The notes below the pieces were generated by a model. It was not told the DNA's origin and made no database searches. It saw only the letters and a program-made list of their open reading frames with translations. A program made the position numbers and the translations under genes. Shown here one piece after another: positions 1 through 8,318 of a stretch of 64,000 nucleotides of DNA. The DNA lies in assembly GCA_013376735.1 (NCBI GenBank), contig VINJ01000001.1:1612001-1676000 (forward strand), written 5' to 3'. The first letter of the stretch is position 1, and the number at the start of each line of letters is the position of its first letter. Source of the DNA: a bacterium Scap17 (lineage in GTDB: Bacteria; Pseudomonadota; Gammaproteobacteria; Pseudomonadales; Halomonadaceae).

Positions 1-91
1 TGATGATTGTGCTGCTCCAGAACCGCTCGGGAATCAGGTAGGCAACCTCAATGGCGCGTTGTGCGGTGGAGACTGTAGGTGGCTGCGGCAT
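1..91 (-). CDS. 5' end of an unidentified gene running off the window
   Basis: An open frame starts with ATG at 91 on the minus strand and stays open to the window edge. About 30 residues are visible, beginning MPQPPTVSTAQRAIEVAYLI. It is divergent from the Rieske oxygenase gene, so it could be that cassette's regulator, but no domain can be recognised in so short a piece and the ribosome binding site is weak. A second ATG upstream in another frame closes quickly. Treat it as a possible partial gene only. Confidence 0.3.
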   Translation of the reverse strand, partial: MPQPPTVSTAQRAIEVAYLIPERFWSSTII

Positions 92-265
92 GGGTTTGTC
101 CGGTGGTGTTGGTTGGCGGTGCAATAGCCATTATGTCTTAAAAAGTTGATAAGTGGTCTTTTATGGTCATTTGGCGTTGATTAAGTATTGATAAAGTTAG
201 CCCCATCAACCGCCAAGACCCGCCGCGGCCGCGCCGCAGGAGGGCTACCTGATGAGGACCTGACC

Positions 266-1456
266 ATGGATCGCCAGACGGAAATTCGACTGATCAAGCA
301 GGCGCTGGAGCTGAAGGCGCGTGGTGAGACGCAGTACCACGAATCGACTCAGACCCACGCCACTGACCGCTACATCTCCGCTGCCTGGTTTGAGCGCGAG
401 AACGATATGCTGTTTCAGCGCCAGCCTATTGCGCTTGCGGCTGGCGCCGAAATACCCAACCCCGGCGACTACCTCAGTGTGGAGTGGGTCAAGGGTGTAC
501 CGCTGTTGCTGGTGCGGGGTGAGGATCAGCAGGTTCGGGTGTTTGCCAACGCCTGCCGACATCGCAATGCCCGGCTGGTAGCAACCGGTGAAAGCGGTTG
601 TCGCAAGCGCTTTGTCTGCCCCTATCACGCCTGGACCTACGACACCCGGGGCAACCTAGCCGGAGCGCCGGATTTTGAGCGCGGCTTTGCTGATCTGGAC
701 CAGCAGAAGCTCGGGCTGGTCGAGTTTCACTGTCGGGAGCTGGGCGGCATGGTGTTCTTCCACCCGGACCGCAATGCCGAAGTGCCCGAGGATCTGCTGG
801 CGTCGGAAATGGCGTCCGGCTTTGACTACCTCAAGCTTGCTGCCCAACGGGTCTACAAGCGCCGCAGCTATGTGATCAAGGCCAACTGGAAGATCCTGCT
901 GGAAGGTGGCATTGAGGCCTATCACTTCAATGTGGCCCACAAGAACACGCTGGCGCCGTTCTTCCTTGGCAACATCTCGACTTGGGAAAGCTGGGGCGAT
1001 TTGCAGATGCGCATGATTCTGCCGAAAAAGCCGATGCTGGAGGCCGCCGAGCTGCCGGAGCAGGCGTGGGACATGCGCAAGATGGCCAACATCATTTTTA
1101 CGCTGACGCCGGCGGTTTTGTTACTGGCCCAGCCGGACAACATCTCGCTGATTCGCATGGTACCGCTGTCAGCTGGTGAGACCCGCATTGAAGAAGTGCT
1201 GCTGGTAGATCCTCCGCAATCGGGCGCCGAGCAGTGGTCAGAGCAGGAGCTGACCATCCACGAGACCAACCACAACCTGGTTCACAAGATTCTGATGGAA
1301 GACTGGGTGCTGGGCGAAACCATTCAGGCCAACATGGCCAGCGGAGTGGTCGACGAGATTCACTTTGGCCGCTTCGAATCTGCGCTGACCTGGTTTCACG
1401 AACAGTACGCACGCTTGATGGCGCTTGATGACGGCGTCATCGCGCGGCTGGCCTGA
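266..1456 (+). CDS. Rieske [2Fe-2S] ring-hydroxylating oxygenase, alpha-subunit type
   Basis: This is the terminal oxygenase of a Rieske non-haem iron system, which hydroxylates or demethylates an organic substrate with O2 and electrons from a redox chain. The Rieske cluster motif is C97-x-H99 and C118-x2-H121. The mononuclear iron site is near residues 217-225 (E-A-Y-H-x4-H, H220 and H225). The ATG at 266 was chosen because GAGGA lies 7 bases upstream; the frame is open back to 188 but those codons look like leader. The length of 396 residues is normal for the family. Rubredoxin and a rubredoxin-reductase-like gene follow directly, so they probably supply the electrons, which is unusual because such enzymes more often use ferredoxin. 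The substrate cannot be read from the sequence. Confidence 0.85.
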   Translation: MDRQTEIRLIKQALELKARGETQYHESTQTHATDRYISAAWFERENDMLFQRQPIALAAGAEIPNPGDYLSVEWVKGVPLLLVRGEDQQVRVFANACRHRNARLVATGESGCRKRFVCPYHAWTYDTRGNLAGAPDFERGFADLDQQKLGLVEFHCRELGGMVFFHPDRNAEVPEDLLASEMASGFDYLKLAAQRVYKRRSYVIKANWKILLEGGIEAYHFNVAHKNTLAPFFLGNISTWESWGDLQMRMILPKKPMLEAAELPEQAWDMRKMANIIFTLTPAVLLLAQPDNISLIRMVPLSAGETRIEEVLLVDPPQSGAEQWSEQELTIHETNHNLVHKILMEDWVLGETIQANMASGVVDEIHFGRFESALTWFHEQYARLMALDDGVIARLA

Positions 1457-1475
1457 GGCGGCGGAGGGTTAGACG

Positions 1476-1643
1476 ATGAAAAAGTGGCAATGCGTGGTCT
1501 GCGGCCTCATTTACGACGAGGCTCTGGGCTGGCCGCAGGACGGTATCGCCCCGGGTACCGCCTGGGAAGATGTACCGCCTGACTGGATGTGCCCCGATTG
1601 CGGCGTCGGTAAGGACGAGTTCGAAATGGTGGAGCTGTCGTGA
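1476..1643 (+). CDS. rubredoxin
   Basis: A 55-residue one-iron electron carrier. Two C-x2-C pairs are visible (CVVCG near residues 6-9 and CPDCG near 39-42), and the aromatic and Asp/Pro residues around them are typical of AlkG/RubA-type rubredoxins. The ATG at 1476 has GGAGGG 7 bases upstream. The stop codon overlaps the GTG start of the next gene (GTGA), so the two are translationally coupled. Its position between a Rieske oxygenase and an FAD reductase indicates that it shuttles electrons from the reductase to an oxygenase. Confidence 0.93.
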   Translation: MKKWQCVVCGLIYDEALGWPQDGIAPGTAWEDVPPDWMCPDCGVGKDEFEMVELS

Positions 1644-2809
1644 GCGCGCCTATCGTGATTGTTGGCAGTGGCCTGGCTGGCTATACGGTTGCGCGCGAGC
1701 TGCGCAAGCGCGACAGCAGTACGCCGTTGGTGATGCTGACGGAGGACGATGGTGCCTTCTATTCAAAGCCATTGCTATCCAATGCGCTCGCCAAGGGTAC
1801 AAGCGCCGATGCGCTGGTCAGTGCTGACTGCGACAGCATGGCGGCGCAATTGAATATGCGCATCCTGCCCTTTAGCCGGTTGGTGTCCATTGAGCCGACT
1901 CAGCATCAGTTGGTGTGTGAGGGCCAGCGGCTCGACTATCGCGCGTTGGTGTTAGCGGTCGGCGCCGAAGCGACGACGCTGGCGATACCCGGAATCGACC
2001 TGCCCGGAGTGCTGTCGGTCAACTCGCTGACCGACTACCGCCCGTTTCGCGAGCAGCTTGAGGTGGCTGAGCGGGTATTGATCATGGGGGCCGGGCTGAT
2101 CGGTTGCGAGTTTGCTAACGACCTGCTGGCTGCCGGTAAACAGGTTGAGCTGGTTGATCCGCTCGCCTCGCCGCTGGCCGCTTTAGTGCCCGAGCGAGCC
2201 GGGCAGGCGCTGGCCACTGCGCTGACCCAGGCCGGCGCGCATTTTCATATGGGGCGCCGGGTAGCGTCGCTGGCGCCGAGTCAGGGGAGGCTGCAAGCCA
2301 GCCTTAGCGATGGTCAGACGACGGAAGTCGATCTGGTGCTTGGCGCTGTAGGACTGACGCCACGCACGGGATTGGCGCGGACTGCCGGCCTTCGCTGCGG
2401 GCGCGGCATCTGTACCGATGCGCAATTGGCCACCAGCGAGCCGGATATCTACGCCCTGGGCGACTGCGCCGAGGTGCAAGGGCTGTGGCAGCCCTACGTG
2501 ATACCGCTGATGAGCGCGGCCCGTGCGTTGGCGGCCACGCTGACCGGCCAGCCCACAGCAATGAGTTACCCACCCATGCCCATCATCGTCAAAACACCCG
2601 TTTGCCCCATGGTTGTACTGCCGCCACCGGCTGTAGTCGGAGAGTGGCATTGGCAGGGGACTGGCGTTGATCTGCAAGGTGAATTTCGTGATTCGCAGGG
2701 CGCCTTGCGCGGCTTTGTGCTGAGTGGCGTGCAGGTGGCGCAGCGCCAGGCGTTGCTCAAGGTATTGCACTACTCCGATAACAATGAACAACACAGCTCA
2801 CTAGCGTAA
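1640..2809 (+). CDS. FAD-dependent rubredoxin reductase-like NAD(P)H oxidoreductase
   Basis: A 389-residue pyridine nucleotide-disulfide-type flavoprotein of the AlkT/RubB/ferredoxin reductase group, transferring electrons from NAD(P)H through FAD to rubredoxin. An N-terminal FAD-binding G-x-G-x2-G (VGSGLAG, residues about 7-13), a second dinucleotide motif (MGAGLIG, near 150) and the FAD-closing motif YALGDCAEV (near 270) are visible. The GTG start at 1640 overlaps the rubredoxin stop, which supports a coupled operon. Electron flow would be reductase to rubredoxin to Rieske oxygenase; that last step is inferred from gene order. Confidence 0.88.
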   Translation: MSAPIVIVGSGLAGYTVARELRKRDSSTPLVMLTEDDGAFYSKPLLSNALAKGTSADALVSADCDSMAAQLNMRILPFSRLVSIEPTQHQLVCEGQRLDYRALVLAVGAEATTLAIPGIDLPGVLSVNSLTDYRPFREQLEVAERVLIMGAGLIGCEFANDLLAAGKQVELVDPLASPLAALVPERAGQALATALTQAGAHFHMGRRVASLAPSQGRLQASLSDGQTTEVDLVLGAVGLTPRTGLARTAGLRCGRGICTDAQLATSEPDIYALGDCAEVQGLWQPYVIPLMSAARALAATLTGQPTAMSYPPMPIIVKTPVCPMVVLPPPAVVGEWHWQGTGVDLQGEFRDSQGALRGFVLSGVQVAQRQALLKVLHYSDNNEQHSSLA

Positions 2810-2823
2810 GTGCAGAGGGCCTG

Positions 2824-3357
2824 ATGAGAGGACATATTGTTGAACAATTGGCGCGGCACTGCGCCGCTCGACCACAGGCGATTGCCTGTGCCGATGGCTC
2901 GCGCCAATGGTGCTTCGCTGAGTTGCGCGAGCTTGCTGACCAGTTAGCTGCGCGGTTGCGGGCAGAGGGAGTGCCGCAGGGGGGGGGGGGGGTGTATAAG
3001 AGACAGGGGGAGCGTTTGGCTGTGCTGACCCGTTCACACCTGGATGCGCTGGTCGCCTTGCTGGCGGCCCAGCAACTCGGGCTGATCTACATGCCGCTTA
3101 ACTGGCGCCTGTCGATTGAGGAGCAGGCCTACGTGTTGGGACATGGCGCGCCCGCCCTGGTGCTGGCCGACGCTGACCTGGCGCAGCTGTATGCCGAGGC
3201 CCTGCAGAGTATTTCTTGCCTGGTGGATGTGGTCCGAGGGCTAACGCCGGCTGCGGAGGGGGAGAATAGTGGAGCCTTCCGCGCAAAGCCTTGAGGATGC
3301 CGGCTTGCTGCTCTACTCCTCCGGTACTACAGGGCGCCCCAAGGGCGTGCTGCTCTC
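2824..3357 (+). pseudogene. N-terminal part of an AMP-forming acyl-CoA ligase, broken
   Basis: This is the 5' part of a class I adenylate-forming ligase, the likely last gene of the oxygenase cassette. The N-terminal domain is followed by the P-loop-like motif YSSGTTGRPKG near 3320-3350. Three things break it. A 27-base adaptor-like insertion at 2980-3006 adds nine residues in frame. The frame changes near the five-G run at 3258-3262. The gene then stops abruptly at about 3357, where an IS3-family fragment begins, so the C-terminal two thirds are missing. The 27-base insert is almost certainly a sequencing artefact; the frame change may also be one; the truncation is structural. Substrate unknown. 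Confidence 0.8.
2980..3006 (+). other. poly-G plus Tn5 mosaic-end (Nextera adaptor) artefact
   Basis: Thirteen G residues are followed by TGTATAAGAGACAG, the 3' part of the Tn5 mosaic end used in Nextera libraries. The insert is exactly 27 bases and in frame, adding GGGGVYKRQ to the ligase. Removing it restores V-P-Q-G-E-R-L-A-V-L, the expected G-x2-x-G-[DE]-R-V-A-V-L type sequence of the family. Poly-G is what two-colour Illumina chemistry reports when there is no signal. It is best read as an assembly error. Confidence 0.93.
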
Positions 3358-3695
3358 GGTACCTCGGCGGCTGCGAACTCATCAGCCCCAGCTGCTTCAT
3401 CCGCCTGCTGGCCCGATAACGACTCAACTGTATTCCTGCCTGCGTGACCATTTTTGCAATACTGCGAGCGCCGGCAGCGCCGTTACTGACGGTATGCGCC
3501 TCGACAACCTGATCCAGCAGCTTCTGTTCAGTCTCACAAGATCTTCTATCCCGACTACGCCAAGCCCGGTAGCTACTGCGATGCACCCCAAACACCTGAC
3601 ACAAGTGCTGCATCGCGTAGCTCTCTTCAAGTCGCTCGATTATCGAGAATTGCTCAGGGAGTCCGACATCAAGAGAGCGGTAGCCTTTTTTAATA
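3357..3695 (-). pseudogene. IS3-family transposase fragment (end of orfA, start of orfB)
   Basis: Reading leftward from 3695, the sequence continues orfA from 7068 with K-K-A-T-A-L-L-M-S-D-S-L-S-N-S-R and a stop. The orfB frame then runs MQHLCQVFGVHRSSYRAWRS and on to LGLMSSQPPRYR, which is the N-terminal HTH_21-like part of an IS3 orfB. It stops matching at about 3357, at the junction with the acyl-CoA ligase. The DDE catalytic core is absent. The piece belongs to the same element as 7068-7401, from which it is separated by a 3372-bp insertion. Confidence 0.8.
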
Positions 3696-3782
3696 GGGTA
3701 AGCGGATTAAATGGTTGATCTTACCTTTGCATGAGAGTGAGACAGACCGGCATCTCATCGGATTATCTGGTTGATGCTTCAC

Positions 3783-4190
3783 CTACTGCTGGTGCATGTT
3801 TCCTTCGCTAATTCCAGCAAGAACCCCACACGCCTCAACTTCCCGGTCATCGTTGCAACTCGCTCTCAGTGAAACGAGTTGTTTCTCAAGCGCTTGCAGA
3901 GCGGTTATCTGCGACCGCACATGAGAGATGTGATCATCGAGCAAGGTGTTGACGGCGGTACAAGGCTGATGAGGGTCGTCCTGATAGCTCTGTAGTTCGT
4001 GAATCTCAGCCAGTGACAGGCCCAGGATTCTGCAGCGACGGATGAAGGCCAGCCCCTCACCATGCTTCTCGGTATAGACACGGTAACCGTTGTCCTGCCG
4101 ATCAGGCGGCGGCAACAAGCCCTGCTGTTCATAGAAGCGGATCGTCTGTGTTTCGACCCCTACCAACTGCGCCAACTGACCAATGCGCAT
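3783..4190 (-). CDS. MerR-family metal-responsive regulator (CadR/PbrR type)
   Basis: A 135-residue MerR protein with an N-terminal winged helix (MRIGQLAQLVGVETQTIRFY, 1-20), a dimerisation helix and a C-terminal metal loop. Cys77, Cys112 and Cys121 are placed like the metal ligands of Cd(II)/Pb(II)-sensing CadR and PbrR. The ATG at 4190 has GGAGGAGG just upstream; a TTG five codons earlier is less likely. It is divergent from the cation efflux gene in the same insertion element and presumably activates it by untwisting a long-spacer promoter between them. The metal is inferred from the Cys pattern only. Confidence 0.85.
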   Translation of the reverse strand: MRIGQLAQLVGVETQTIRFYEQQGLLPPPDRQDNGYRVYTEKHGEGLAFIRRCRILGLSLAEIHELQSYQDDPHQPCTAVNTLLDDHISHVRSQITALQALEKQLVSLRASCNDDREVEACGVLAGISEGNMHQQ

Positions 4191-4220
4191 CAGCCTCCTC
4201 CCCAACGGATTCTTTACTCT

Positions 4221-4256
4221 ATTGACCTTATAGTAGCTTTATAGTTTTAAATGGTA
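4221..4256 (+). promoter_or_regulatory. MerR-type promoter of the cation efflux gene
   Basis: TTGACC at 4222-4227 looks like a -35 box. It is followed by an imperfect dyad (TTATAGTAGCTTTATAG) in a spacer longer than usual and then an AT-rich -10 region near 4247-4252. This layout fits promoters activated by MerR proteins. It lies between the divergent merR and efflux genes. Confidence 0.5.
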
Positions 4257-4285
4257 CCACAACATTGTTCAAGTGGAGTCGTATC

Positions 4286-5182
4286 ATGAGCAAATCCTGT
4301 GGTGGCGCCTGTGGCGGTGATGCAACGTCCGCAGCGGATACCGATATACAGGCCTCCTCCGAGGCGCCAGGGAGATGGGTCAGTGTTTATGCCGTGCCGA
4401 AGATGGACTGTCCATCAGAAGAACGAATGATTCGCCTAGCCCTGAACGGCTTTGAGGAGATTCGGGCGCTGTCCTTCGACTTGTCGAACCGCCGGCTGAA
4501 GGTCGTGCATGACGGCGAGGTCGAGCCCGTCACCTCGAAACTGAAGACCTTGGGGCTAGGCGCCTCGCTTCAGGAAACCGTCGCTGCAAATCCGGAGACC
4601 ATCAAGGCCGCCGAGTTTTCGGCAGCTTCTGCTAAGCAAGAATCCGGGACCCTGCGCTGGTTGCTCGGCATCAATGCACTTCTGTTCGTGGTGGAAATGA
4701 CTGCCGGTCTGATCGCCCGGTCCACCGGCCTGATTGGAGAATCCCTGGACAATTTTGCCGATGCGGCGGTGTACGGGCTTGCCCTTTATGCGGTTGGACA
4801 TAGCGTGAAAATGCAGGTACGTGCCGCGCATCTTGCTGGTGTACTGCAACTGATCTTGGCTGTGGGCGTGCTCGTAGAGGTGGTGAGACGCTTTGTATTC
4901 GGTAGTGAGCCTGAATCGCTGGTGATGATGGCTATCGCATTCGTCGCATTGATTGCCAATACCAGTTGTCTGCTGCTCATATCCAAACATCGGGAAGGCG
5001 GGGCGCACATGAAGGCAAGCTGGATATTCTCGGCCAACGACGTGGTGATCAACCTGGGGGTCATCACCGCCGGCGCCCTGGTCGCGTGGACCGGTTCCAA
5101 TTATCCGGATCTGATTATCGGCACCATCGCGGGGGGCATTGTACTTAACGGTGCCAGACGCATTTTGGCGTTGAAGGGTTAA
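4286..5182 (+). CDS. cation diffusion facilitator (CzcD-like) with N-terminal metal-binding domain
   Basis: An inner-membrane divalent-metal exporter of about 298 residues. The first 25 residues are Cys-rich (KSCGGACGG). They are followed by an HMA-like ferredoxin fold carrying MDCPSEE, and then by a hydrophobic domain from about residue 120 with six likely membrane segments. The usual CDF H-x3-D site in segment 2 reads S-L-D-N-F-A-D-A here, so an Asn stands where His is common. The ATG at 4286 has GGAG at 4274; an ATG seven codons upstream is possible. It ends 3 bases before lspA and is probably co-transcribed with it under the element's MerR protein. Confidence 0.82.
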   Translation: MSKSCGGACGGDATSAADTDIQASSEAPGRWVSVYAVPKMDCPSEERMIRLALNGFEEIRALSFDLSNRRLKVVHDGEVEPVTSKLKTLGLGASLQETVAANPETIKAAEFSAASAKQESGTLRWLLGINALLFVVEMTAGLIARSTGLIGESLDNFADAAVYGLALYAVGHSVKMQVRAAHLAGVLQLILAVGVLVEVVRRFVFGSEPESLVMMAIAFVALIANTSCLLLISKHREGGAHMKASWIFSANDVVINLGVITAGALVAWTGSNYPDLIIGTIAGGIVLNGARRILALKG

Positions 5183-5185
5183 ATA

Positions 5186-5698
5186 ATGCTCATTATTGGC
5201 AAAAAGCTCTCGCCGTATGCCCTATTGTCCATATCGGGCCTGCTGGCAGCGTCTGATCAGGCTGTAAAGTGGCTGGTGCAGCAATCAATGGCCTATGGCG
5301 AGTATGTTTCGGTGACCCCGTTCTTTAACTGGGTGCACCTATGGAACACCGGTGCCGCATTCAGTCTTTTTGCGAATGGTGGAGGCTGGCAGCGCTACTT
5401 TTTTATCGGAATCGCGGTAGTGGTCTCGATTTTTCTGATCAAGCTGATCCTTGAAAATCGTCATAAAGGAGAAGCCATCGCTTACAGTCTTATCCTCGGT
5501 GGCGCCATGGGCAACCTGATTGACCGGGTCTTTCGCGGCTATGTTGTGGATTCCTTTGATTTCTATTGGCGAGACTGGCATTGGCCGGCCTTCAACCTGG
5601 CTGATATTGCAATTGTCCTCGGTGCCTTACTTTTCGTTTCCAGCAGCTTGTTGGGTAAAAAAGCAAACACCAATGCCGAGTCGGATGGATCTGACTGA
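5186..5698 (+). CDS. lspA: lipoprotein signal peptidase II carried on the insertion element
   Basis: An integral membrane aspartyl protease that cleaves the signal peptide of diacylglyceryl-prolipoproteins. The 170 residues show the family blocks: SDQAVKWLVQ (23-32), NTGAAFSLF (54-62), GGAMGNLIDR (105-114), VVDSFDF with Asp122 and FNLADIAIVLG with Asp140. Asp122 and Asp140 fit the catalytic pair. Four membrane segments are expected. This is an accessory copy in the ISPpu12-like element, unlikely to be the only lspA of the host. Why insertion elements and metal-resistance islands carry lspA is not settled. Confidence 0.95.
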   Translation: MLIIGKKLSPYALLSISGLLAASDQAVKWLVQQSMAYGEYVSVTPFFNWVHLWNTGAAFSLFANGGGWQRYFFIGIAVVVSIFLIKLILENRHKGEAIAYSLILGGAMGNLIDRVFRGYVVDSFDFYWRDWHWPAFNLADIAIVLGALLFVSSSLLGKKANTNAESDGSD

Positions 5699-5719
5699 CA
5701 CCTACGCCTATACAACACC

Positions 5720-7009
5720 ATGACCGAACTTCCCGACAACATCCTTCACCTGCCGCAATACCAAGTACTGGGCTGCAAATCAACCGACGACGAAATGCAC
5801 TTCCAGGTGGACGTGCCCGATCCCATCGCCTGCGAGGAATGCGGCGTGCAGGGTGAGTTCGTACGGTTCGGCAAGCGTGACGTTCCCTATCGTGATCTGC
5901 CCATCCACGGCAAGCGGGTCACTCTCTGGGTGGTCCGCCGCCGATACACCTGCCGGGCCTGCAAGACAACATTCAGGCCCCAGCTACCGGAGATGGTGGA
6001 CGGATTCCGTATGACACTGCGGCTGCATGAGTACGTGGAGAAGGAATCCTTCAACCACCCCTACACCTTTGTGGCGGCACAGACCGGCCTGGACGAGAAG
6101 ACGGTGCGCGACATCTTCAACGCCCGCGCCGAGTTCCTGGGGCGCTGGCACCGCTTCGAGACGCCCCGCATCCTGGGCATTGACGAGCTATACCTGAACA
6201 AGCGCTACCGCTGCATTCTGACCAACATTGAGGAGCGAACCCTGCTCGACCTGCTGGCCACCCGCCGCCAGGACGTGGTGACCAACTACCTGATGAAGCT
6301 GAAAGACCGGCAGAAGGTCGAGATCGTCAGCATGGACATGTGGAACCCCTACCGGGCAGCGGTCAAGGCTGTGCTGCCCCAGGCCCGTATCGTGGTCGAT
6401 AAGTTCCATGTGGTGCGCATGGCCAACGATGCCCTAGAGAGAGTGCGCAAGGGCCTCAGAAAGGAGCTGAAACCGTCCCAGAGCCGGACTCTCAAGGGAG
6501 ACCGGAAAATCCTGCTGAAACGCGCTCACGAAGTCTCAGACCGGGAGCGCCTCATCATGGAGACCTGGACAGGCGCGTTCCCGCAACTGCTGGCCGCCTA
6601 CGAGCACAAGGAGCGCTTCTACGGCATCTGGGACGCCACCACACGGCTCCAGGCAGAAGCCGCCCTGGACGAGTGGATAGCCACCATCCCGAAGGGCCAA
6701 AAGGAAGTCTGGAGCGATCTGGTCAGGGCAGTGGGAAACTGGCGCGAAGAGACCATGACCTACTTCGAGACGGACATGCCCGTCACCAACGCTTACACGG
6801 AGTCCATCAACCGACTGGCCAAGGACAAGAACCGTGAAGGGCGCGGTTACTCCTTCGAGGTGATGCGGGCACGAATGCTCTACACCACGAAGCACAAGAA
6901 GAAGGCACCGACTGCGAAGGTCTCTCCTTTCTACAAGAAAACCATCGGTTACGGACTGCCGGACTTCGCAGAGGAACTCAACTACGGAGTCGATCTATCA
7001 ACCATCTGA
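5720..7009 (+). CDS. tnpA: ISL3-family transposase of the ISPpu12-like element
   Basis: A full-length 429-residue transposase. The N-terminal zinc-finger block has Cys pairs (IACEECGVQG near 36-45 and RRYTCRACKTTF near 73-84). It is followed by an HTH and then a DDE domain with GIDELYLNKRY (first Asp, near 155), VSMDMWNPYRAAV (second Asp, near 207) and NAYTESINRLAK (Glu, near 357). All expected motifs are present and the element ends are intact, so it should be active. It is transcribed in the same direction as lspA. Confidence 0.95.
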   Translation: MTELPDNILHLPQYQVLGCKSTDDEMHFQVDVPDPIACEECGVQGEFVRFGKRDVPYRDLPIHGKRVTLWVVRRRYTCRACKTTFRPQLPEMVDGFRMTLRLHEYVEKESFNHPYTFVAAQTGLDEKTVRDIFNARAEFLGRWHRFETPRILGIDELYLNKRYRCILTNIEERTLLDLLATRRQDVVTNYLMKLKDRQKVEIVSMDMWNPYRAAVKAVLPQARIVVDKFHVVRMANDALERVRKGLRKELKPSQSRTLKGDRKILLKRAHEVSDRERLIMETWTGAFPQLLAAYEHKERFYGIWDATTRLQAEAALDEWIATIPKGQKEVWSDLVRAVGNWREETMTYFETDMPVTNAYTESINRLAKDKNREGRGYSFEVMRARMLYTTKHKKKAPTAKVSPFYKKTIGYGLPDFAEELNYGVDLSTI

Positions 7010-7067
7010 GGGTGGTATCAGATTGATGGGGTGAAGGTGCCCCATCAACCATTAAATCCGTATACCC

Positions 7068-7328
7068 TTTTAATATTGCCTTCTCTTCTTCCACTCGCCG
7101 CAGCTTGCGCTTCAGTTCCTGGATCTCACGCTGTTCCGGCGTCAGAGCCTCATCTTTCAGCGGCGCCTTGCCTGCCCGCTCAGCGCGAAGCCTGCGAACC
7201 CAATACTCCATGGTGGATTTGCCAACCCCCATGGCCTCACACGCCGCCTTCAGCGTGTAGCCCTGGTCGACCACGAGCTGGGCCGCTTCCAAGCGAAATT
7301 CCGGGCTAAACGTTCTTTTCTTCGTCAT
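7068..7328 (-). pseudogene. IS3-family orfA, 5' part, interrupted
   Basis: The HTH protein of an IS3-family element starts MTKKRTFSPEFRLEAAQLVV. A leucine-zipper-like helix follows (EIQELKRKLRRVEEEKAIL). It is cut after KAIL-K by the ISPpu12-like insertion; the missing last residues and stop lie beyond the other end of that insertion, at 3690 and below. A start further upstream at 7361 is possible. The orfA-proximal end of the element is close to 7401, with terminal sequence ending CACTACA. Confidence 0.85.
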
Positions 7329-7401
7329 CATCTGCACCTGATTGTCTCTGTGAGCCATCATACACTCAAAGTCAGGTGGCCAGATTCACTGTGCCACTAC
7401 A
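7329..7401 (-). repeat. terminal inverted repeat region of the interrupted IS3 element
   Basis: The stretch TCAGGTGGCCAGATTCACT (7372-7390), followed by GTGCCACTACA, is the reverse complement of the end seen at 16254 (TGTAGTGGGAT, then AGTGAATCTGGCCACCTGA). A 19-bp exact core is shared and the flanks are similar. This identifies the orfA-side end of the element at about 7401, directly against ISL3 remnant sequence. Confidence 0.75.
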
Positions 7402-8316
7402 GCCTGTACTCGCCGTCTCTCGGCAATTGGAAGTCACTGACAAGCGTTTGTGGCGCATCGTGCATCATTACGTAGGCCGCATGCAGGGAGACCTGGATCT
7501 TTCTCAGGTTGCCAATGTCGGGGTCGACGAAACGGCATCACGTCGAGGGCAACGTTACGTCACCGTATTTCTCGATATGCAACGCCAGCAAGAGCCGGTG
7601 ATCTTTGCTGTCCAAGGACGTGGCAGAGAGACGATCAAGGCGTTCAGCGCCTTTCTAGAGGCACATGGTGGCGCCCCGGGTAATGTGGTTGAAGTCGTGT
7701 GTGACATGTCTCCGGCCTTCCTCAATGGCACTGCGGAACATCTTCCTGATGCTCGAGTGACGGTTGACTGGTTCCATATCGTGCAGACGTTCACCAAGGC
7801 GCTGGATGAAGTGCGTAAGCGGGAACGTCGAGAAAAATCCCATCCCAAGGCCCTGCGCTGCGCAGTGCTGAAAAGCATGGATAACCACAACCTGACGGAA
7901 AAACAGCTGGTCGCCCTCCGGGAGCTGGTTGCTGATCAAGGGGCTACCGCGAATGCATGGATCATCAAGGAAAAGCTGAGGTGGATTCGTCGCTCACCGA
8001 CAGCGCGCGGGGCTCGTTGGCGCATCACGAATTACCTCAAAGTGATGCGTGAGGCAGTCGCTGGTCACACGTTTCTCAAGCCAATGGCAAAAGCACTCAA
8101 TACGTTGGAGCGACATGCCGACCAGGTTGTGAGGCGCTGGTACTCAGGCCTGACGAACGCACGTTTGGAAGGCATGAATGGCCTCTTTCAGGCTGCCAGA
8201 TCTCGGGCTCGCGGCTACCGAAACGAAAGCAATTTCATTGCGATGATCTACCTGATCGGCAGTCCCGTGGGGCGCATGCTGGATGAAGTCAAATCCACAT
8301 GAAACGTCGAAGAGCC
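7402..8316 (+). pseudogene. ISL3-family transposase remnant lacking the N-terminus
   Basis: About 300 residues of a second, different ISL3 transposase, ending at 8302. Present are LWRIVHHYVG, the first catalytic Asp in NVGVDETASRRGQRYVTV, the second in VVCDMSPAFLNG, and the C-terminal LEGMNGLFQAARSRARGY with the Glu. The zinc-finger/HTH N-terminus (about 100 residues) is missing because the IS3 element joined at 7401; the frame happens to stay open into the IS3 end. The sequence after the stop (GAAACGTCGAAGAGCCC) is a probable ISL3 terminal repeat, placing the end near 8316. It is probably not functional. Confidence 0.8.
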
Positions 8317-8318
8317 CA

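Larger units (their letters stand above)
3696..7067. mobile_element. complete ISL3-family element, ISPpu12-like, 3372 bp
   Basis: The ends are 24-bp inverted repeats at 3696-3719 and 7044-7067 (21 of 24 match; they begin GGGTA and end GGTTGAT). The element is flanked by the 8-bp direct repeat TTTTAATA at 3688-3695 and 7068-7075, a clean target duplication. It carries merR on the minus strand and a cation efflux gene, lspA and the ISL3 transposase on the plus strand. As I recall, ISPpu12 of the TOL plasmid pWW0 has this gene content, 24-bp ends, 8-bp duplications and the same length. It interrupts an IS3-family orfA. Confidence 0.95.

Noticed and set aside
188..265. Upstream extension of the Rieske oxygenase frame
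   Set aside because: The extra 26 residues are not typical of the family; the ATG at 266 has a properly spaced GAGGA.
7376..7401. Apparent N-terminus of the second ISL3 transposase (MARFTVPL)
   Set aside because: These codons are the terminal repeat of the IS3 element; the same bases occur at 16254-16285 in another context.
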